64,000 nt of DNA from Mucilaginibacter sp. PAMC 26640 (GTDB lineage: Bacteria; Bacteroidota; Bacteroidia; Sphingobacteriales; Sphingobacteriaceae), in contig CP014773.1 of the NCBI GenBank assembly GCA_001596135.1, forward strand, positions 1,178,001 through 1,242,000. The letters are read 5' to 3'. Of this stretch, positions 1 to 9,316 are shown one piece after another. A program made the translations under genes and the position numbers. The notes beneath the pieces are model-generated. The model ran no database searches and was not told the origin of the DNA. It worked only from the letters and a program-made list of their open reading frames with translations. Positions within the stretch are counted from its first letter, which is position 1, and each line of letters begins with the position of its first letter.

Positions 1-214
1 GTGCAGATCCCCCGGCCGCCTGTGAGAGGAGCAATTGTTCCTAAAGATGGACTTTAAGATTTTTTTGCTCCCCTTTAGGGGTCGGGGGATCATGGGTTTG
101 ATCTCAGCCTGTCTTTCAGTTTGGTAAAATAACCTGCAGATTATTTTTAGTACACCAAAGCAAGGCACCCCTTGAGAATTATGCTGCAAAGATAGAATTA
201 GATGTGAGATTTAA

Positions 215-308
215 GATATGAGATGTGAGAAAATGCGCTTTTTAGCGTATTCCTGCGGGTTTCTCTAAACTTCTTCTTTCTCAATACTCAAATCTCACAT
301 CTCATATC
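215..308. repeat. Inverted repeat of purine-rich words ahead of aspS
   Basis: The 16 bases GATATGAGATGTGAGA at 215-230 occur as a perfect reverse complement at 293-308, separated by 62 bases. Both arms sit in longer low-complexity stretches built from words like AGATGTGAG and AGATTTAAG. The right arm ends 12 bases before the aspS -7 box, so a hairpin would lie upstream of the transcript, not in it. Confidence 0.75.
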
Positions 309-319
309 TCAAAAAAATG

Positions 320-327
320 TACTTTTG
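320..327 (+). promoter_or_regulatory. Bacteroidota -7 promoter box for aspS
   Basis: TACTTTTG matches TAnnTTTG, the -7 element of the primary sigma factor in Bacteroidota. It ends 21 bases before the aspS ATG. No clear TTTG-type -33 element is seen at the usual distance. Confidence 0.6.
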
Positions 328-348
328 CAAACTTTTTAAAAAGGAATT

Positions 349-2103
349 ATGCTTAGAACACACACCTGCGGGCAATTAAATATCAGCAATTTAGGGGAAA
401 CAGTTACCCTTTGCGGATGGGTGCAAAAATCACGCGATTTGGGCGGTACCACTTTTATTGATGTACGCGACCGATACGGCTTAACCCAATTAGTTTTAAA
501 TACAGACACTGATGCCGACCTGCGCGAAGCAGGCCGCCAGTTAGGGCGCGAGTTTGTTATTAAAGTTACCGGCAAGGTAGTGGAACGTTCTAACAAAAAC
601 ACAAAAATCCCAACCGGTGAAGTAGAAATTACCGTTACCGAACTGGAAATATTAAACGCCGCCAAAATTCCTCCGTTTTTAATAGAGGATGAAACGGACG
701 GTGGCGAAGAGTTACGTGCCAAATACCGCTACCTGGATCTGCGCCGTAATCCTATCCGGAATAACCTGGTTTTGCGCCATAAAATGGCACAGGAGATCCG
801 AAGATATTTATCTGACCTGGATTTTATTGAAGTGGAAACCCCGGTGCTGATCAAATCTACCCCGGAAGGTGCACGTGATTTTGTGGTGCCAAGCCGCATG
901 AACCCGGGAGAGTTTTACGCGTTGCCGCAATCGCCGCAAACTTTTAAACAATTGCTGATGGTAAGCGGGTTCGACCGTTACTTTCAAATTGTGAAATGCT
1001 TTCGGGATGAGGATCTGCGTGCCGACCGCCAGCCGGAGTTTACCCAGATAGACTGCGAAATGTCTTTCATCACGCAGGAGGATATCCTGAATATATTCGA
1101 GGGCCTTACGCGACATTTATTCCGCAACGTAAAAGGATTGGAACTGGGTGATTTTCCGCGTATGCAATATGCTGACGCGATGCGTTTATATGGTTCTGAT
1201 AAACCCGATACCCGTTTTGGGATGGAGTTTGTTGAACTGAACGATATGGTAAAAGGCAAAAACTTCAGCATTTTTGATAATGCGGAACTGGTTGTAGGCA
1301 TTAATGCCAAAGGCTGCGCCGGCTATACCCGCAAACAAATTGATGAACTTACCGAGTGGATGAAACGCCCTCAAATTGGCGCTACCGGTTTGATCTATGC
1401 ACGCCATAATGAAGATGGCACCATCAAATCATCGGTAGATAAGTTCTATAACGAAGAGGAACTGGCTAAATGGAGCGCTGCTTTCGGTACAGAAAAAGGT
1501 GATTTGATCCTGATCCTTGCCGGCTCCACCGACAAAGTACGCAAGCAACTGAACGAACTGCGCCTTGAAATTGGCGGCAGATTAGGCCTGCGCGATAAAA
1601 ATAAGTTTGCTCCGCTTTGGGTGCTGGATTTTCCGCTTTTAGAGTGGGACGAAGAAACAGAGCGTTACCATGCTATGCACCACCCATTTACCTCGCCAAA
1701 GCCGGAGGATATAGCAATGCTGGATACCGACCCTAAAAATGTACGCGCCAACGCTTATGATTTGGTGATCAACGGAACAGAAATTGGCGGCGGCTCTATT
1801 CGGATCCACGACCGTGCACTACAATCCCTGATGTTTAAACACCTGGGCTTTTCTGCAGAAGAAGCGCAAAAACAATTTGGCTTTTTAATGGATGCCTTTG
1901 AATACGGCGCACCTCCGCACGGTGGTATAGCCTTCGGTTTCGACAGGTTGACCTCCATTTTTGCAGGCCTTGATTCGATCCGTGATGTGATCGCTTTCCC
2001 TAAGAATAACTCGGGCCGCGATGTCATGATCGATTCGCCATCAACCATCGCTGATGCCCAACTGAATGAATTAAAAATCAAAACAACTGTATCACAAAGC
2101 TAA
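349..2103 (+). CDS. aspS: Aspartyl-tRNA synthetase
   Basis: Charges tRNA-Asp with aspartate in the cytoplasm. The 584 residues match the bacterial form of this class II enzyme: an N-terminal OB-fold anticodon-binding domain (about residues 1-110), the catalytic core with motif 2 ([18 protein letters not shown]), the bacterial GAD-type insertion in the middle, and motif 3 near the C-terminus (GIAFGFDRL). The ATG is the first in frame and lies 21 bases after a promoter box. The FKBP gene follows after about 20 bases and is probably co-transcribed up to the terminator at 2612. Discrimination between Asp-only and Asp/Asn charging cannot be read here. Confidence 0.97.
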   Translation: MLRTHTCGQLNISNLGETVTLCGWVQKSRDLGGTTFIDVRDRYGLTQLVLNTDTDADLREAGRQLGREFVIKVTGKVVERSNKNTKIPTGEVEITVTELEILNAAKIPPFLIEDETDGGEELRAKYRYLDLRRNPIRNNLVLRHKMAQEIRRYLSDLDFIEVETPVLIKSTPEGARDFVVPSRMNPGEFYALPQSPQTFKQLLMVSGFDRYFQIVKCFRDEDLRADRQPEFTQIDCEMSFITQEDILNIFEGLTRHLFRNVKGLELGDFPRMQYADAMRLYGSDKPDTRFGMEFVELNDMVKGKNFSIFDNAELVVGINAKGCAGYTRKQIDELTEWMKRPQIGATGLIYARHNEDGTIKSSVDKFYNEEELAKWSAAFGTEKGDLILILAGSTDKVRKQLNELRLEIGGRLGLRDKNKFAPLWVLDFPLLEWDEETERYHAMHHPFTSPKPEDIAMLDTDPKNVRANAYDLVINGTEIGGGSIRIHDRALQSLMFKHLGFSAEEAQKQFGFLMDAFEYGAPPHGGIAFGFDRLTSIFAGLDSIRDVIAFPKNNSGRDVMIDSPSTIADAQLNELKIKTTVSQS

Positions 2104-2123
2104 AAATGCCCGTTTACCTTTAT

Positions 2124-2588
2124 ATGAAAAGAATTTTATTAGTACTCAGCCTGGTGATCATTGGATTTTCGGCATGTAAAAAAGAAAAAACGGTCAATGC
2201 ATCAGAGCAAGCCGCTATCGATGATAAAGCTATCCAGGCTTACCTGGCAGCAAATCCGAGCATTACAGCTACCAAAGATGCTTCCGGTGTTTATTACCAG
2301 GTTATTACTGCGGGCACAGGCAATTTCCCAACGGCTACATCAACCGTTAGCGTTAATTATTCAGGCAAATTACTTAGCGGCAGCCAGTTCGATGCGGGCT
2401 CAATTTCTAAGTATTCATTAACAAGTCTTATAAAGGGCTGGCAATATGGCGTTCCGCATGTGCAGGCAGGAGGCCGTATTTTGCTTATTATCCCATCGGG
2501 TTTGGCTTATGGTACATCATCGCCGGGTGCATCCATTCCCGCAAATTCAGTATTGATATTTACTATTGATCTGTTGAGTTTTACCTAA
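2124..2588 (+). CDS. FKBP-type peptidyl-prolyl isomerase, lipoprotein
   Basis: Probable envelope-anchored prolyl isomerase that helps fold exported proteins. The start at 2124 gives a clean lipoprotein signal (hydrophobic stretch then FSAC) directly followed by lysines; an upstream ATG at 2106 in the same frame adds six residues and looks less likely. The C-terminal 110 residues carry the FKBP pattern: VSVNYSGKLLSG, then a buried W in LIKGWQYG, GGRILLIIPSGLAYG, and IPANSVLIFTIDL. At about 154 residues it is one domain plus a short linker. It sits just after aspS with a terminator behind it, so the pair likely shares one transcript. Confidence 0.9.
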   Translation: MKRILLVLSLVIIGFSACKKEKTVNASEQAAIDDKAIQAYLAANPSITATKDASGVYYQVITAGTGNFPTATSTVSVNYSGKLLSGSQFDAGSISKYSLTSLIKGWQYGVPHVQAGGRILLIIPSGLAYGTSSPGASIPANSVLIFTIDLLSFT

Positions 2589-2611
2589 TCAATATTTAAT
2601 CAATTATTATA

Positions 2612-2646
2612 AAAGAGGCGCACCATTATACAGTGCGCCTCTTTTT
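2612..2646 (+). terminator. Rho-independent terminator after aspS-FKBP
   Basis: Perfect 9-bp stem GAGGCGCAC / GTGCGCCTC at 2615-2623 and 2633-2641, followed by TTTTT. Confidence 0.9.
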
Positions 2647-2724
2647 CGTTTAGTTTGTCATGAACTACTTTTTATGTTTTTAAGTGCAAATTTTTATATT
2701 TAGGGAAAATCCAACCTTCCCAAT

Positions 2725-4026
2725 ATGAAAAGACTTTTACTCTTTGCATTTACGATTGCCAGTTTAGCTGCTTCGGGGCAAACCAAAGCGGTAATCTCCA
2801 AAAAAGCCGATGCTTTGCAGGATAAAATTGTAAACTGGCGACGCGATTTTCATGAACACCCCGAGTTGGGCAACCGTGAAATCCGAACCAGCGGTATCAT
2901 AGCCAAACATTTGCAGTCGCTCGGGATAGTTGTGCAAACAGGGGTAGCAACTACAGGCGTTGTAGGCGTACTTAAAGGCGGCAAACCAGGCCCGGTTGTA
3001 GCCCTTCGCGCCGACATGGACGCTTTGCCGGTTATCGAGCGGGTGCCCTTACCCTTTGCATCAAAAGTAAAAACCCAATACGGTGGGCAAGAAGTTGGGG
3101 TAATGCATGCCTGCGGGCACGATTCGCACATGGCTATACTGATGGCTGTGGCAGAGGTGTTATCATCCATGAAAAACGACCTGCACGGTACCGTTAAATT
3201 CATATTTCAACCGGCCGAGGAAGGTGCCCCGCTTGGTGAAAAAGGCGGCGCGGAAGAAATGGTCAAACAAGGCGTATTAGAAAACCCAAAGGTTGACGTG
3301 ATCTTTGGCCTGCATATCAATTCACAAACCGAAGTGGGTAAAATTGTTTACCGCCCCGGAGGCACCATGGCAGGCGTAAGCGATATGCAGATCACGGTGA
3401 AGGGCCGCTCGGCCCATGGCGCTTACCCATGGAGCAGTGTTGATCCGGTTGTGGTATCGGCACAAATCATCAGCAGTTTACAAAGTATAGTTAGCCGGAA
3501 TGTAAACGTTACGGAAAACCCTGCCGTAGTTACGGTTGGGCTGATACAGGGCGGCACGCGTTTTAACATCATACCTGAAAGCGTGAAAATGCAAGGCACC
3601 TTACGCTATTTTACGGAAGCCGACCAGAAACTGGTTACCGATAATGTGCGCCGCATCGCTATTAAAACAGCAGAAGCTTATGGCGCAACAGCCGAGGTAA
3701 TGATCCCTTTCAGTAACCAGTACCCGGTTACCTATAACGACCCGGCCCTTACCGCTAAAATGCTACCAACGCTGGAAGCCACTGCCGGAAAAGAAAATGT
3801 ATTGTTAAAACCACCTGTTACCGGCGCAGAAGACTTTAGCTTTTTTGAGCAGAAGGTACCCGGCATATTTTTCTTTTTAGGCGGGATGCCAAAAGGCGGG
3901 AACGCACTAACCGCACCATCGCACCACACGCCCGATTTTTACCTGGATGAAAGCGGCTTTGCATTGGGTGTAAAAGCGTTATGTAATTTGACACTGGATT
4001 ATATGAATGGGGCGAAAGGGAAGTAA
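2725..4026 (+). CDS. Secreted M20 family metallo-amidohydrolase
   Basis: Zinc-dependent hydrolase of the M20D type (hippuricase, N-acyl-amino acid or indole-acetyl-amino acid hydrolase group). Residues 1-19 form a signal peptide ending ASG-QT. The metal and catalytic residues typical of the family are visible: D98 in ADMDALP, C130 and H132 in HACGHDSHM, the E165/E166 pair in QPAEEG, H197 in FGLHI and a C-terminal histidine in APSHHTPDF. The dimerisation (lid) domain covers about 210-320. Length 433 is normal. Natural substrate cannot be told; the export signal points to periplasmic peptide or amide salvage. It follows a terminator and a near-consensus -7 box (TATATTTA). Confidence 0.92.
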   Translation: MKRLLLFAFTIASLAASGQTKAVISKKADALQDKIVNWRRDFHEHPELGNREIRTSGIIAKHLQSLGIVVQTGVATTGVVGVLKGGKPGPVVALRADMDALPVIERVPLPFASKVKTQYGGQEVGVMHACGHDSHMAILMAVAEVLSSMKNDLHGTVKFIFQPAEEGAPLGEKGGAEEMVKQGVLENPKVDVIFGLHINSQTEVGKIVYRPGGTMAGVSDMQITVKGRSAHGAYPWSSVDPVVVSAQIISSLQSIVSRNVNVTENPAVVTVGLIQGGTRFNIIPESVKMQGTLRYFTEADQKLVTDNVRRIAIKTAEAYGATAEVMIPFSNQYPVTYNDPALTAKMLPTLEATAGKENVLLKPPVTGAEDFSFFEQKVPGIFFFLGGMPKGGNALTAPSHHTPDFYLDESGFALGVKALCNLTLDYMNGAKGK

Positions 4027-4033
4027 GTCTTGA

Positions 4034-4243
4034 ATGAAAAATGGATTTTACGTATCATATTACCGGGATAGCTTTTTTTACAATTGGCTTATTCATGTTT
4101 TCGACATTAGAAAGAGTAGACCTGCGTCTGTGGAAACAAATTGGAATGGCCAGTTATTACCGCAATATATCCAATTTTGGATGTGGACAATTATATCTTT
4201 AGTCACAGGGATAGTATTTATTCTAAAAGCATTTATAAATTAA
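4034..4243 (+). pseudogene. Possible frameshifted small membrane protein
   Basis: Two overlapping frames each hold half of what looks like a small two-helix membrane protein. The frame starting at 4041 gives an N-terminal helix (TGIAFFTIGLFMFSTLE) and stops at 4202; the frame at 4034-4243 gives a C-terminal helix (MWTIISLVTGIVFILKAF). Adding one T to the run of four T at about 4176 would join them into one protein of about 67 residues. This could be a real single-base deletion, a sequencing error, or programmed slippage; it may also be chance. Neither half is a family I recognise. Confidence 0.35.
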
Positions 4244-4265
4244 TCTCCCTATAAAACACCCACCA

Positions 4266-4418
4266 ATGAAATCCCTTTCCCCCGAACCATTCATTCCACC
4301 GGGCCCAGATTTTGAAAAAGCTAAACAGTTTCTTATGGCTGGGCTAAAACGTATCTGGCAAACGAGTAACCTCAAGCAGGGCTATGTCGAAACAATACAT
4401 TTCCATATGGGATCATGA
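4266..4418 (+). CDS. Small ORF of unknown function overlapping the phosphatase gene
   Basis: Fifty-codon ORF with an ATG start, too short for most gene callers. It begins with a proline-rich stretch (SPEPFIPPGPD) followed by a plausible amphipathic helix (FEKAKQFLMAGLKRIW). Its last 35 bases overlap the start of the phosphatase ORF in another frame, which would fit translational coupling. No family recognised, and chance cannot be excluded. Confidence 0.25.
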   Translation: MKSLSPEPFIPPGPDFEKAKQFLMAGLKRIWQTSNLKQGYVETIHFHMGS

Positions 4419-4821
4419 AAAGGATACGCTTCCTGTACTCACCAGGCAAGGCTGGAACAGGATAAAACAAGAAAAAAAAACATGGAACCCGATAAACAAT
4501 AAGATTTTGCCCAACCTACTCTTCATCTGCAGTAAAAACCAATGGCGCAGCCCTACTGCCGAACTCCTTTTTAAAAACCACTCGCTGCACCGGGCGCGTT
4601 CGGCCGGGACAAGCGACAAAGCAAGGGTCCGGCTAAATCAAAAAATGATCGACTGGGCAGACGAAATCTTCGTTATGGAAAACCGGCACCGCGAAATGGT
4701 TAAGCAAAACTTCCGGCTGAATGGCCGGGTACTTACCGTGCTTGATATTGATGACCTTTACCAGTTTAACGATCCCGAGCTGGTGGAGATATTGCGGATA
4801 AGCCTTGCTGAGTATTTGTGA
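4384..4821 (+). CDS. Low-molecular-weight protein tyrosine phosphatase family
   Basis: The P-loop C-X5-R appears as CSKNQWRS at about residues 48-55, preceded by a beta strand (NLLFI) and followed by SPTAELLF, as in LMW phosphatases. The later part (WADEIFVMENRHREMV, then VLDIDDLYQFNDPELVEIL) matches the short Bacteroidota branch of the family. The classical DPY general-acid motif is not seen; the Asp pair in DIDDLY may do that job. About 40 residues precede the catalytic strand, where relatives normally start almost at it. The first in-frame stop upstream is at 4345, and 4384 is the only ATG, so the extension is either real or an internal non-ATG start is used. Confidence 0.75.
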   Translation: MSKQYISIWDHEKDTLPVLTRQGWNRIKQEKKTWNPINNKILPNLLFICSKNQWRSPTAELLFKNHSLHRARSAGTSDKARVRLNQKMIDWADEIFVMENRHREMVKQNFRLNGRVLTVLDIDDLYQFNDPELVEILRISLAEYL

Positions 4822-4830
4822 TCTCTAGAA

Positions 4831-6360
4831 TCAATCCACCTTCCTAAAATCATAAAAATTGTACTCTACAAAGTCGGCCACTTTTACCCTAACACCCGTT
4901 ACCTTGTTGTTAGTTACATAGAACGGGAACACAGCCTTGCCAAAGGTAGGATCGCTGAAGGTAACGTAAAAACGATTGCCGCCAAGTGGCTGCAATTTGG
5001 CGTACATTTTTGGATGGTGTTCAAAACGCATCTCCAGATTATTATTTTCTCCGGCACTGATGGTCATGTTGCCATAAAAATCGTTTAAATATTTGCCGGT
5101 ATAATCATTTAAAGACAGTTTTGGTTTCGGCATGGTAGCTACCGTGTCGCGCAGCTTGCGGTCGGCGGCTAATTGCTGGATAGCATTGGCTCTAAACTGG
5201 GTGAGATACACATCGCTGTAATTTCGGAATTTGTCTTTAAAGTAAGCATCCAATATCTCCCAGCGCAGGGCATCAAAAAATTCATTTTGGTCGGTATTGG
5301 TTAGTATCACAATGCCCAGCTTATCCTGCGGCACCAGCGTAACCGATGACAGGAAACCATTAACGCCACCATCATGCATAATAAGGCGATGGTTGCTGTA
5401 ATCCTGTATCATCCAGCCCAATCCGTAAAGTTCGTAATTGGTTTCGCCGTTTAAGTGTTTTACGCTGCGCATAATATCCTGTGGCTGGCGTGTAGCCTGG
5501 ATTGCTGCGGCGGGGATCACCTGGCGGTTGCCCACTTTACCGTCATTTAGCAGGGCCATTACCCATTTGCCCATATCATTGGCTGATGAACTGATTGATC
5601 CTGCGGGTGCAAGTCCGTCGATATTGCAATAAGGAATAGCGCTTAGTCTGCCATCTATCAGTGTATGTGCCACCGAACGATTAATGGCTTTTGGCATGTC
5701 GGCGGTCAATGCCAGCGTATTGCCCATCCCCAGCGGGGCGAAAATGCTTTCTTTTAGATAAGTTTCCCACTGCTTGCCAATTACGCGGGGGATGATCTCA
5801 CCCGCTGTTAAAAAAGCAGCATTAGTGTAGCCCCAGGTAGTTCGGAAAGGGTAAGTAGCTTTAAGTTTGCCCAACTTATCTATCACCTGGTAACGGCTGA
5901 GGTTGGTGTTATAAAAAGTAAAGTCGCCCTGAAATGTGCGGAACCCTAAACGGTGACAAAGCAGATCTTTTATAATAGCTATATCGCCTGCAGGTTTGTC
6001 ATCAAGCTTAAATTCCGGTATGTATTTGGTCACCTTTTCATCCAGCGAAAGCTTTTTATCAGCCTGCAGCATGGCAAGCGCTGTTGCGGTAAATGCTTTG
6101 GTATTGCTGCCTATCATAAACAAAGTGTTTTCATCCACCTTATTCATCAGGCCAAGTTCTTTTATGCCGTAACCTTTCATCAACACGGTCTTGCCGTCTT
6201 TTACAACACAAACAGCCGCGCCTGGAATGCGCCAATTAGTTAAAGCGCGATTAATATAATTCTCCAGGCTATCTTTGATGAACTTGCTTCTGTCAATATT
6301 CTGAGCATTAACGGTTAACCATGTAAAAAAGCTGAGAAACAGCAGAAACGTTTTTTTCAT
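4831..6360 (-). CDS. Class C beta-lactamase-like serine hydrolase
   Basis: Secreted serine hydrolase of the beta-lactamase/esterase/D-aminopeptidase superfamily. Signal peptide at residues 1-19 (cut after NAQ). Catalytic motifs: S85-N-T-K88 (SxxK) and Y178-T-N180 (YxN). A C-terminal domain of about 100 residues (from about 405; NDYTGKYLNDFYGNM) matches the DUF3471-type module often attached to these enzymes. With 509 residues it is a typical two-domain member. Such proteins may hydrolyse esters or D-amino-acid peptides; beta-lactam resistance should not be assumed. It stands alone, convergent with the phosphatase gene. Confidence 0.88.
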   Translation of the reverse strand: MKKTFLLFLSFFTWLTVNAQNIDRSKFIKDSLENYINRALTNWRIPGAAVCVVKDGKTVLMKGYGIKELGLMNKVDENTLFMIGSNTKAFTATALAMLQADKKLSLDEKVTKYIPEFKLDDKPAGDIAIIKDLLCHRLGFRTFQGDFTFYNTNLSRYQVIDKLGKLKATYPFRTTWGYTNAAFLTAGEIIPRVIGKQWETYLKESIFAPLGMGNTLALTADMPKAINRSVAHTLIDGRLSAIPYCNIDGLAPAGSISSSANDMGKWVMALLNDGKVGNRQVIPAAAIQATRQPQDIMRSVKHLNGETNYELYGLGWMIQDYSNHRLIMHDGGVNGFLSSVTLVPQDKLGIVILTNTDQNEFFDALRWEILDAYFKDKFRNYSDVYLTQFRANAIQQLAADRKLRDTVATMPKPKLSLNDYTGKYLNDFYGNMTISAGENNNLEMRFEHHPKMYAKLQPLGGNRFYVTFSDPTFGKAVFPFYVTNNKVTGVRVKVADFVEYNFYDFRKVD

Positions 6361-6471
6361 ACGGAGGCGGTGTAATTAAAAGGCATTAAAATGCTAATTT
6401 AACGCAAAATTTATCAAGGCATTATTTAATTACAAATAAAGCCGGGCAAACAATTAATTAAAGATTTTTTT

Positions 6472-8691
6472 ATGAAAATTTATCGTTGGGGCGTACCTGC
6501 CCTTATGCTATTATTACTCCTGCTTGCGCAGAACCCTGCTTTTGCACAAATACCATCTACCCATTGGGCCAAAGATGGTTATCAGTACTACAAAGCGATG
6601 AGCGGTGAAATTGTGGTATTGGATGCCCGCGATGCTGCTAAAAAAACGGTGTTAGTAAGCAAAGAAATGCTGACCATTCCCGGTCAAAAAGCTATCATGC
6701 CAAGAAATTTTTATCTGTCGGAGGATGGGCAGAAAGTGCTGATCTATACCAACGCCAAAAGAGTTTGGCGCTACGCAACCCGCGGAGACTATTACGTTTA
6801 CGATTTCTCTACCAAAAAATTAAGTAAACTTGGCGGCAATCTGCCCGAATCATCTTTGATGTTTGCCAAGTTTTCTCCCGATGCTACCAAAGTTGGCTAT
6901 GTAAGTGAGCATAATATTTATGTAGAAACTTTGGCTGATCATGCGCTTAAGCAATTAACCGCTGATGGCACTACCAAGCTAATCAACGGCACTTTCGACT
7001 GGGCCTACGAGGAAGAATTCTTTTGCCGTGATGGTTTCCGCTGGAGCCCGGATGGCAAGCAACTGGCTTATTGGCAAATTGATGCCAGCAAAACCAAAAA
7101 CTATTTAATGCTGAACACAACGGATTCCATTTATCCGTTTGTAAAACCGGTAGAGTACCCAATCGCCGGTGAACCGCCTTCTCCTTTTAAAATTGGAGTA
7201 GTTAGCGCCGAGGGCGGTGCAACCAAATGGATGGATATCCCAACTGATCCGGTATTGCAATCCTACGTTCCGCGTATGGAGTGGGCCGCAAATAATACAG
7301 ACCTCATCATTCAGCATTTAAACCGCGCGCAAAATCAAACGGATGTAATGCTTTGTAATGTTGCTACAGGTAAAGCAACAAGCATTTACCACGAGGAAGA
7401 TGCTGCCTGGCTGGATATATTACCCGAATGGGAAGCCCACTACTATTACGGTGGCTGGGACTGGTTTAATAAAGGCAAAGAGTTTTTATGGGCTACCGAA
7501 AAGGATGGCTGGAGACATTTGTACCGTATTAGCCGCGATGGCAAAAAGCAAAAGCTGATCACCAGCGGTAACTATGATGTAATGCAGATCAACGCTATTG
7601 ATGAGGCTTCGGGCTATGTTTATTTTTCTGCATCGCCAACAAATGCTACGCAAAAATATTTGTACCGCACCAAACTGGATGGAAGCGGCAAAGCCGAACG
7701 CTTAACACCAATGAGCCAGCCCGGAACACACGAATATGATGTATCACCAAATGGGAAGGCAGCTACCCATGCTTTCACTAATTACTATACCGAAGGTGCA
7801 AATGAGGTAGTTTCCCTGCCGGAGCATAAAACGTTCGACGGTTCTGAAAAAGCTGCTAAGGCTGTGATCGCTTCCGCTGGCGCCAAAGAAAAATCAAATG
7901 TTGAATTTTTCAAGGTAAAAACTGAAGAAGGCGTGGAAATGGACGGCTGGATGCAAAAGCCAGACAATTTTGATCCAACTAAAAAATACCCGGTTGTGTT
8001 GTATGTGTATGGAGAGCCGTGGGGCCAAAATGTAAAAGATGAATTTGGCGTTACCAACAACTTTCTTTACACCGGCGATATGGCTAAAGATGGGTACATC
8101 TACATGTCGATAGATAACCGGGGCACACCGGTGCCTAAAGGCCGCGAGTGGCGCAAATCTATTTACAAAGGCATTGGCACACTTAATATCCGCGATTTGG
8201 CAATGGGTACCAAACAAATGCTAAAACAACACGCGTACCTGGATTCATCCCGGGTAGCTGTTTGGGGCTGGAGCGGTGGTGGCTCATCAACCTTAAACCT
8301 GATGTTTCAATACCCGGAGATCTTCAAAACCGGGATTTCTGTTGCAGCAGTAGGCAACCAGTTAACGTACGACAATATTTACCAGGAACGTTATACCGGC
8401 GTACCGGTAGATGATGCAAGCAGAGCGGTATTTACAAAGGGATCGCCTGTTACTTACGCCAAAAACTTAAGGGGTAACCTGTTGTACATTCACGGCACAG
8501 GCGATGACAATGTGCACTATACCAATGCCGAGCAATTGATAAATGAGCTGGTTAAAAACAATAAGCAGTTTCAGTTGATGCTATATCCTAACCGTACCCA
8601 CGGAATTTCCGAAGGGCCGGGCACAGGTATGCATCTTCGTACACTTTATACCGATTATTTAAGAGAGCATTGCCCTCCAGGAGCCAGATAG
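6472..8691 (+). CDS. Dipeptidyl peptidase IV family (S9B) serine peptidase
   Basis: Exported peptidase that removes X-Pro or X-Ala dipeptides from peptide N-termini. Signal peptide at residues 1-25 (ends AFAQ). The DPP4 N-terminal beta-propeller (about 80-440) contains the substrate-amine-binding double Glu in DWAYEEEF. The alpha/beta-hydrolase domain holds the catalytic Ser601 in GWSGGG, Asp in HGTGDDN (about 678) and His710 in RTHG. Length 739 is as expected for Bacteroidota DPP4. It lies alone, with a strong terminator behind. Likely role: nutrition on proline-rich peptides in the periplasm. Confidence 0.95.
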   Translation: MKIYRWGVPALMLLLLLLAQNPAFAQIPSTHWAKDGYQYYKAMSGEIVVLDARDAAKKTVLVSKEMLTIPGQKAIMPRNFYLSEDGQKVLIYTNAKRVWRYATRGDYYVYDFSTKKLSKLGGNLPESSLMFAKFSPDATKVGYVSEHNIYVETLADHALKQLTADGTTKLINGTFDWAYEEEFFCRDGFRWSPDGKQLAYWQIDASKTKNYLMLNTTDSIYPFVKPVEYPIAGEPPSPFKIGVVSAEGGATKWMDIPTDPVLQSYVPRMEWAANNTDLIIQHLNRAQNQTDVMLCNVATGKATSIYHEEDAAWLDILPEWEAHYYYGGWDWFNKGKEFLWATEKDGWRHLYRISRDGKKQKLITSGNYDVMQINAIDEASGYVYFSASPTNATQKYLYRTKLDGSGKAERLTPMSQPGTHEYDVSPNGKAATHAFTNYYTEGANEVVSLPEHKTFDGSEKAAKAVIASAGAKEKSNVEFFKVKTEEGVEMDGWMQKPDNFDPTKKYPVVLYVYGEPWGQNVKDEFGVTNNFLYTGDMAKDGYIYMSIDNRGTPVPKGREWRKSIYKGIGTLNIRDLAMGTKQMLKQHAYLDSSRVAVWGWSGGGSSTLNLMFQYPEIFKTGISVAAVGNQLTYDNIYQERYTGVPVDDASRAVFTKGSPVTYAKNLRGNLLYIHGTGDDNVHYTNAEQLINELVKNNKQFQLMLYPNRTHGISEGPGTGMHLRTLYTDYLREHCPPGAR

Positions 8692-8699
8692 CAACTTAT

Positions 8700-8737
8700 A
8701 AAAATGCCGGATAGACAAAATTATCCGGCATTTTTAA
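8700..8737 (+). terminator. Terminator after the DPP4 gene
   Basis: Stem AAATGCCGGATA / TATCCGGCATTT with a short A-rich loop, followed by T residues. The T run on both sides would let it work in either direction. Confidence 0.88.
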
Positions 8738-8774
8738 TTAAGCGTGTAGCATTGGAGCTTGGTTGTTCGTAATA

Positions 8775-9245
8775 ATGATCATGAAACCAACCTATAAACC
8801 GCATTTTTTATCCGGCATACTTGCCGTTATATTAAGTATTACGCTTTATGCCTGTAGTAAGGACTCCGCCCCGGCCGTTGCATCCCTGGTTGGCAACTGG
8901 TCCAAATCTTCCACGGGCAACCTGTCAACGTTTGAGTTCAAAAGCGACATGACCTATCAGTCCACCACATTCACTACAGATGCTACAACCGGTAAAATAC
9001 TTGGCTATAGCTTTAAAACCACAGGTAAATACAAACTGATTGGTAAAGCGCTAACTTTATATGCCGCTATAGCTTATGCGAACGCTAATGATAGCTACGG
9101 TACGGAAGCTGAATTAACCAAAACCAGCACCCCGGTAACGGAGGAGTATACGATAGCGGTAAACAACAGCCAACTGCAGCTCTATTTTACCTGCCCGCCA
9201 AACGCCAATTGCATCGCTTCGCCCATTGTTTATTTTAAGCAATAA
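8775..9245 (+). CDS. Lipocalin-like lipoprotein, function unknown
   Basis: Lipoprotein of about 156 residues with a lipobox (TLYACSKD). After the Cys a short linker leads to a pattern seen in the lipocalin-like domain of Bacteroidota lipoproteins: LVGNWSKSS at the start, then alternating beta strands ending FTCPPN and IVYFKQ. Two cysteines in TCPPNANC may pair. The ORF stays open to a TTG at 8763, but ATG at 8775 or 8781 leads straight into the signal peptide and is preferred. No partner genes nearby; function is not known. Confidence 0.75.
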   Translation: MIMKPTYKPHFLSGILAVILSITLYACSKDSAPAVASLVGNWSKSSTGNLSTFEFKSDMTYQSTTFTTDATTGKILGYSFKTTGKYKLIGKALTLYAAIAYANANDSYGTEAELTKTSTPVTEEYTIAVNNSQLQLYFTCPPNANCIASPIVYFKQ

Positions 9246-9252
9246 AAAGGTC

Positions 9253-9291
9253 AAAAAAAGTAACGGCCCCTAAGTAAAAACTTTGGAGCCG
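9253..9291 (-). terminator. Probable terminator of the glycine-zipper gene
   Basis: Read on the minus strand, an imperfect stem CGGCTCCAAAGT / ACTTAGGGGCCG is followed by TTAC and a run of seven T. It lies between two convergent genes. Confidence 0.5.
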
Positions 9292-9316
9292 TCCTGATGT
9301 AAACAGTAGTATAAAT

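Larger units (their letters stand above)
1..348. other. Region upstream of aspS, no gene recognised
   Basis: The first 57 bases are open on the plus strand and end in TAA; this could be the tail of a gene that starts before the window, but the 18 residues resemble nothing I recognise. At 69-88 lies a C/G-rich hairpin (CCCC-TTTA-GGGG followed by a G run). From about 200 to 311 the DNA is low-complexity and holds an inverted repeat, listed separately. The aspS promoter box is at the downstream end. Confidence 0.5.
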
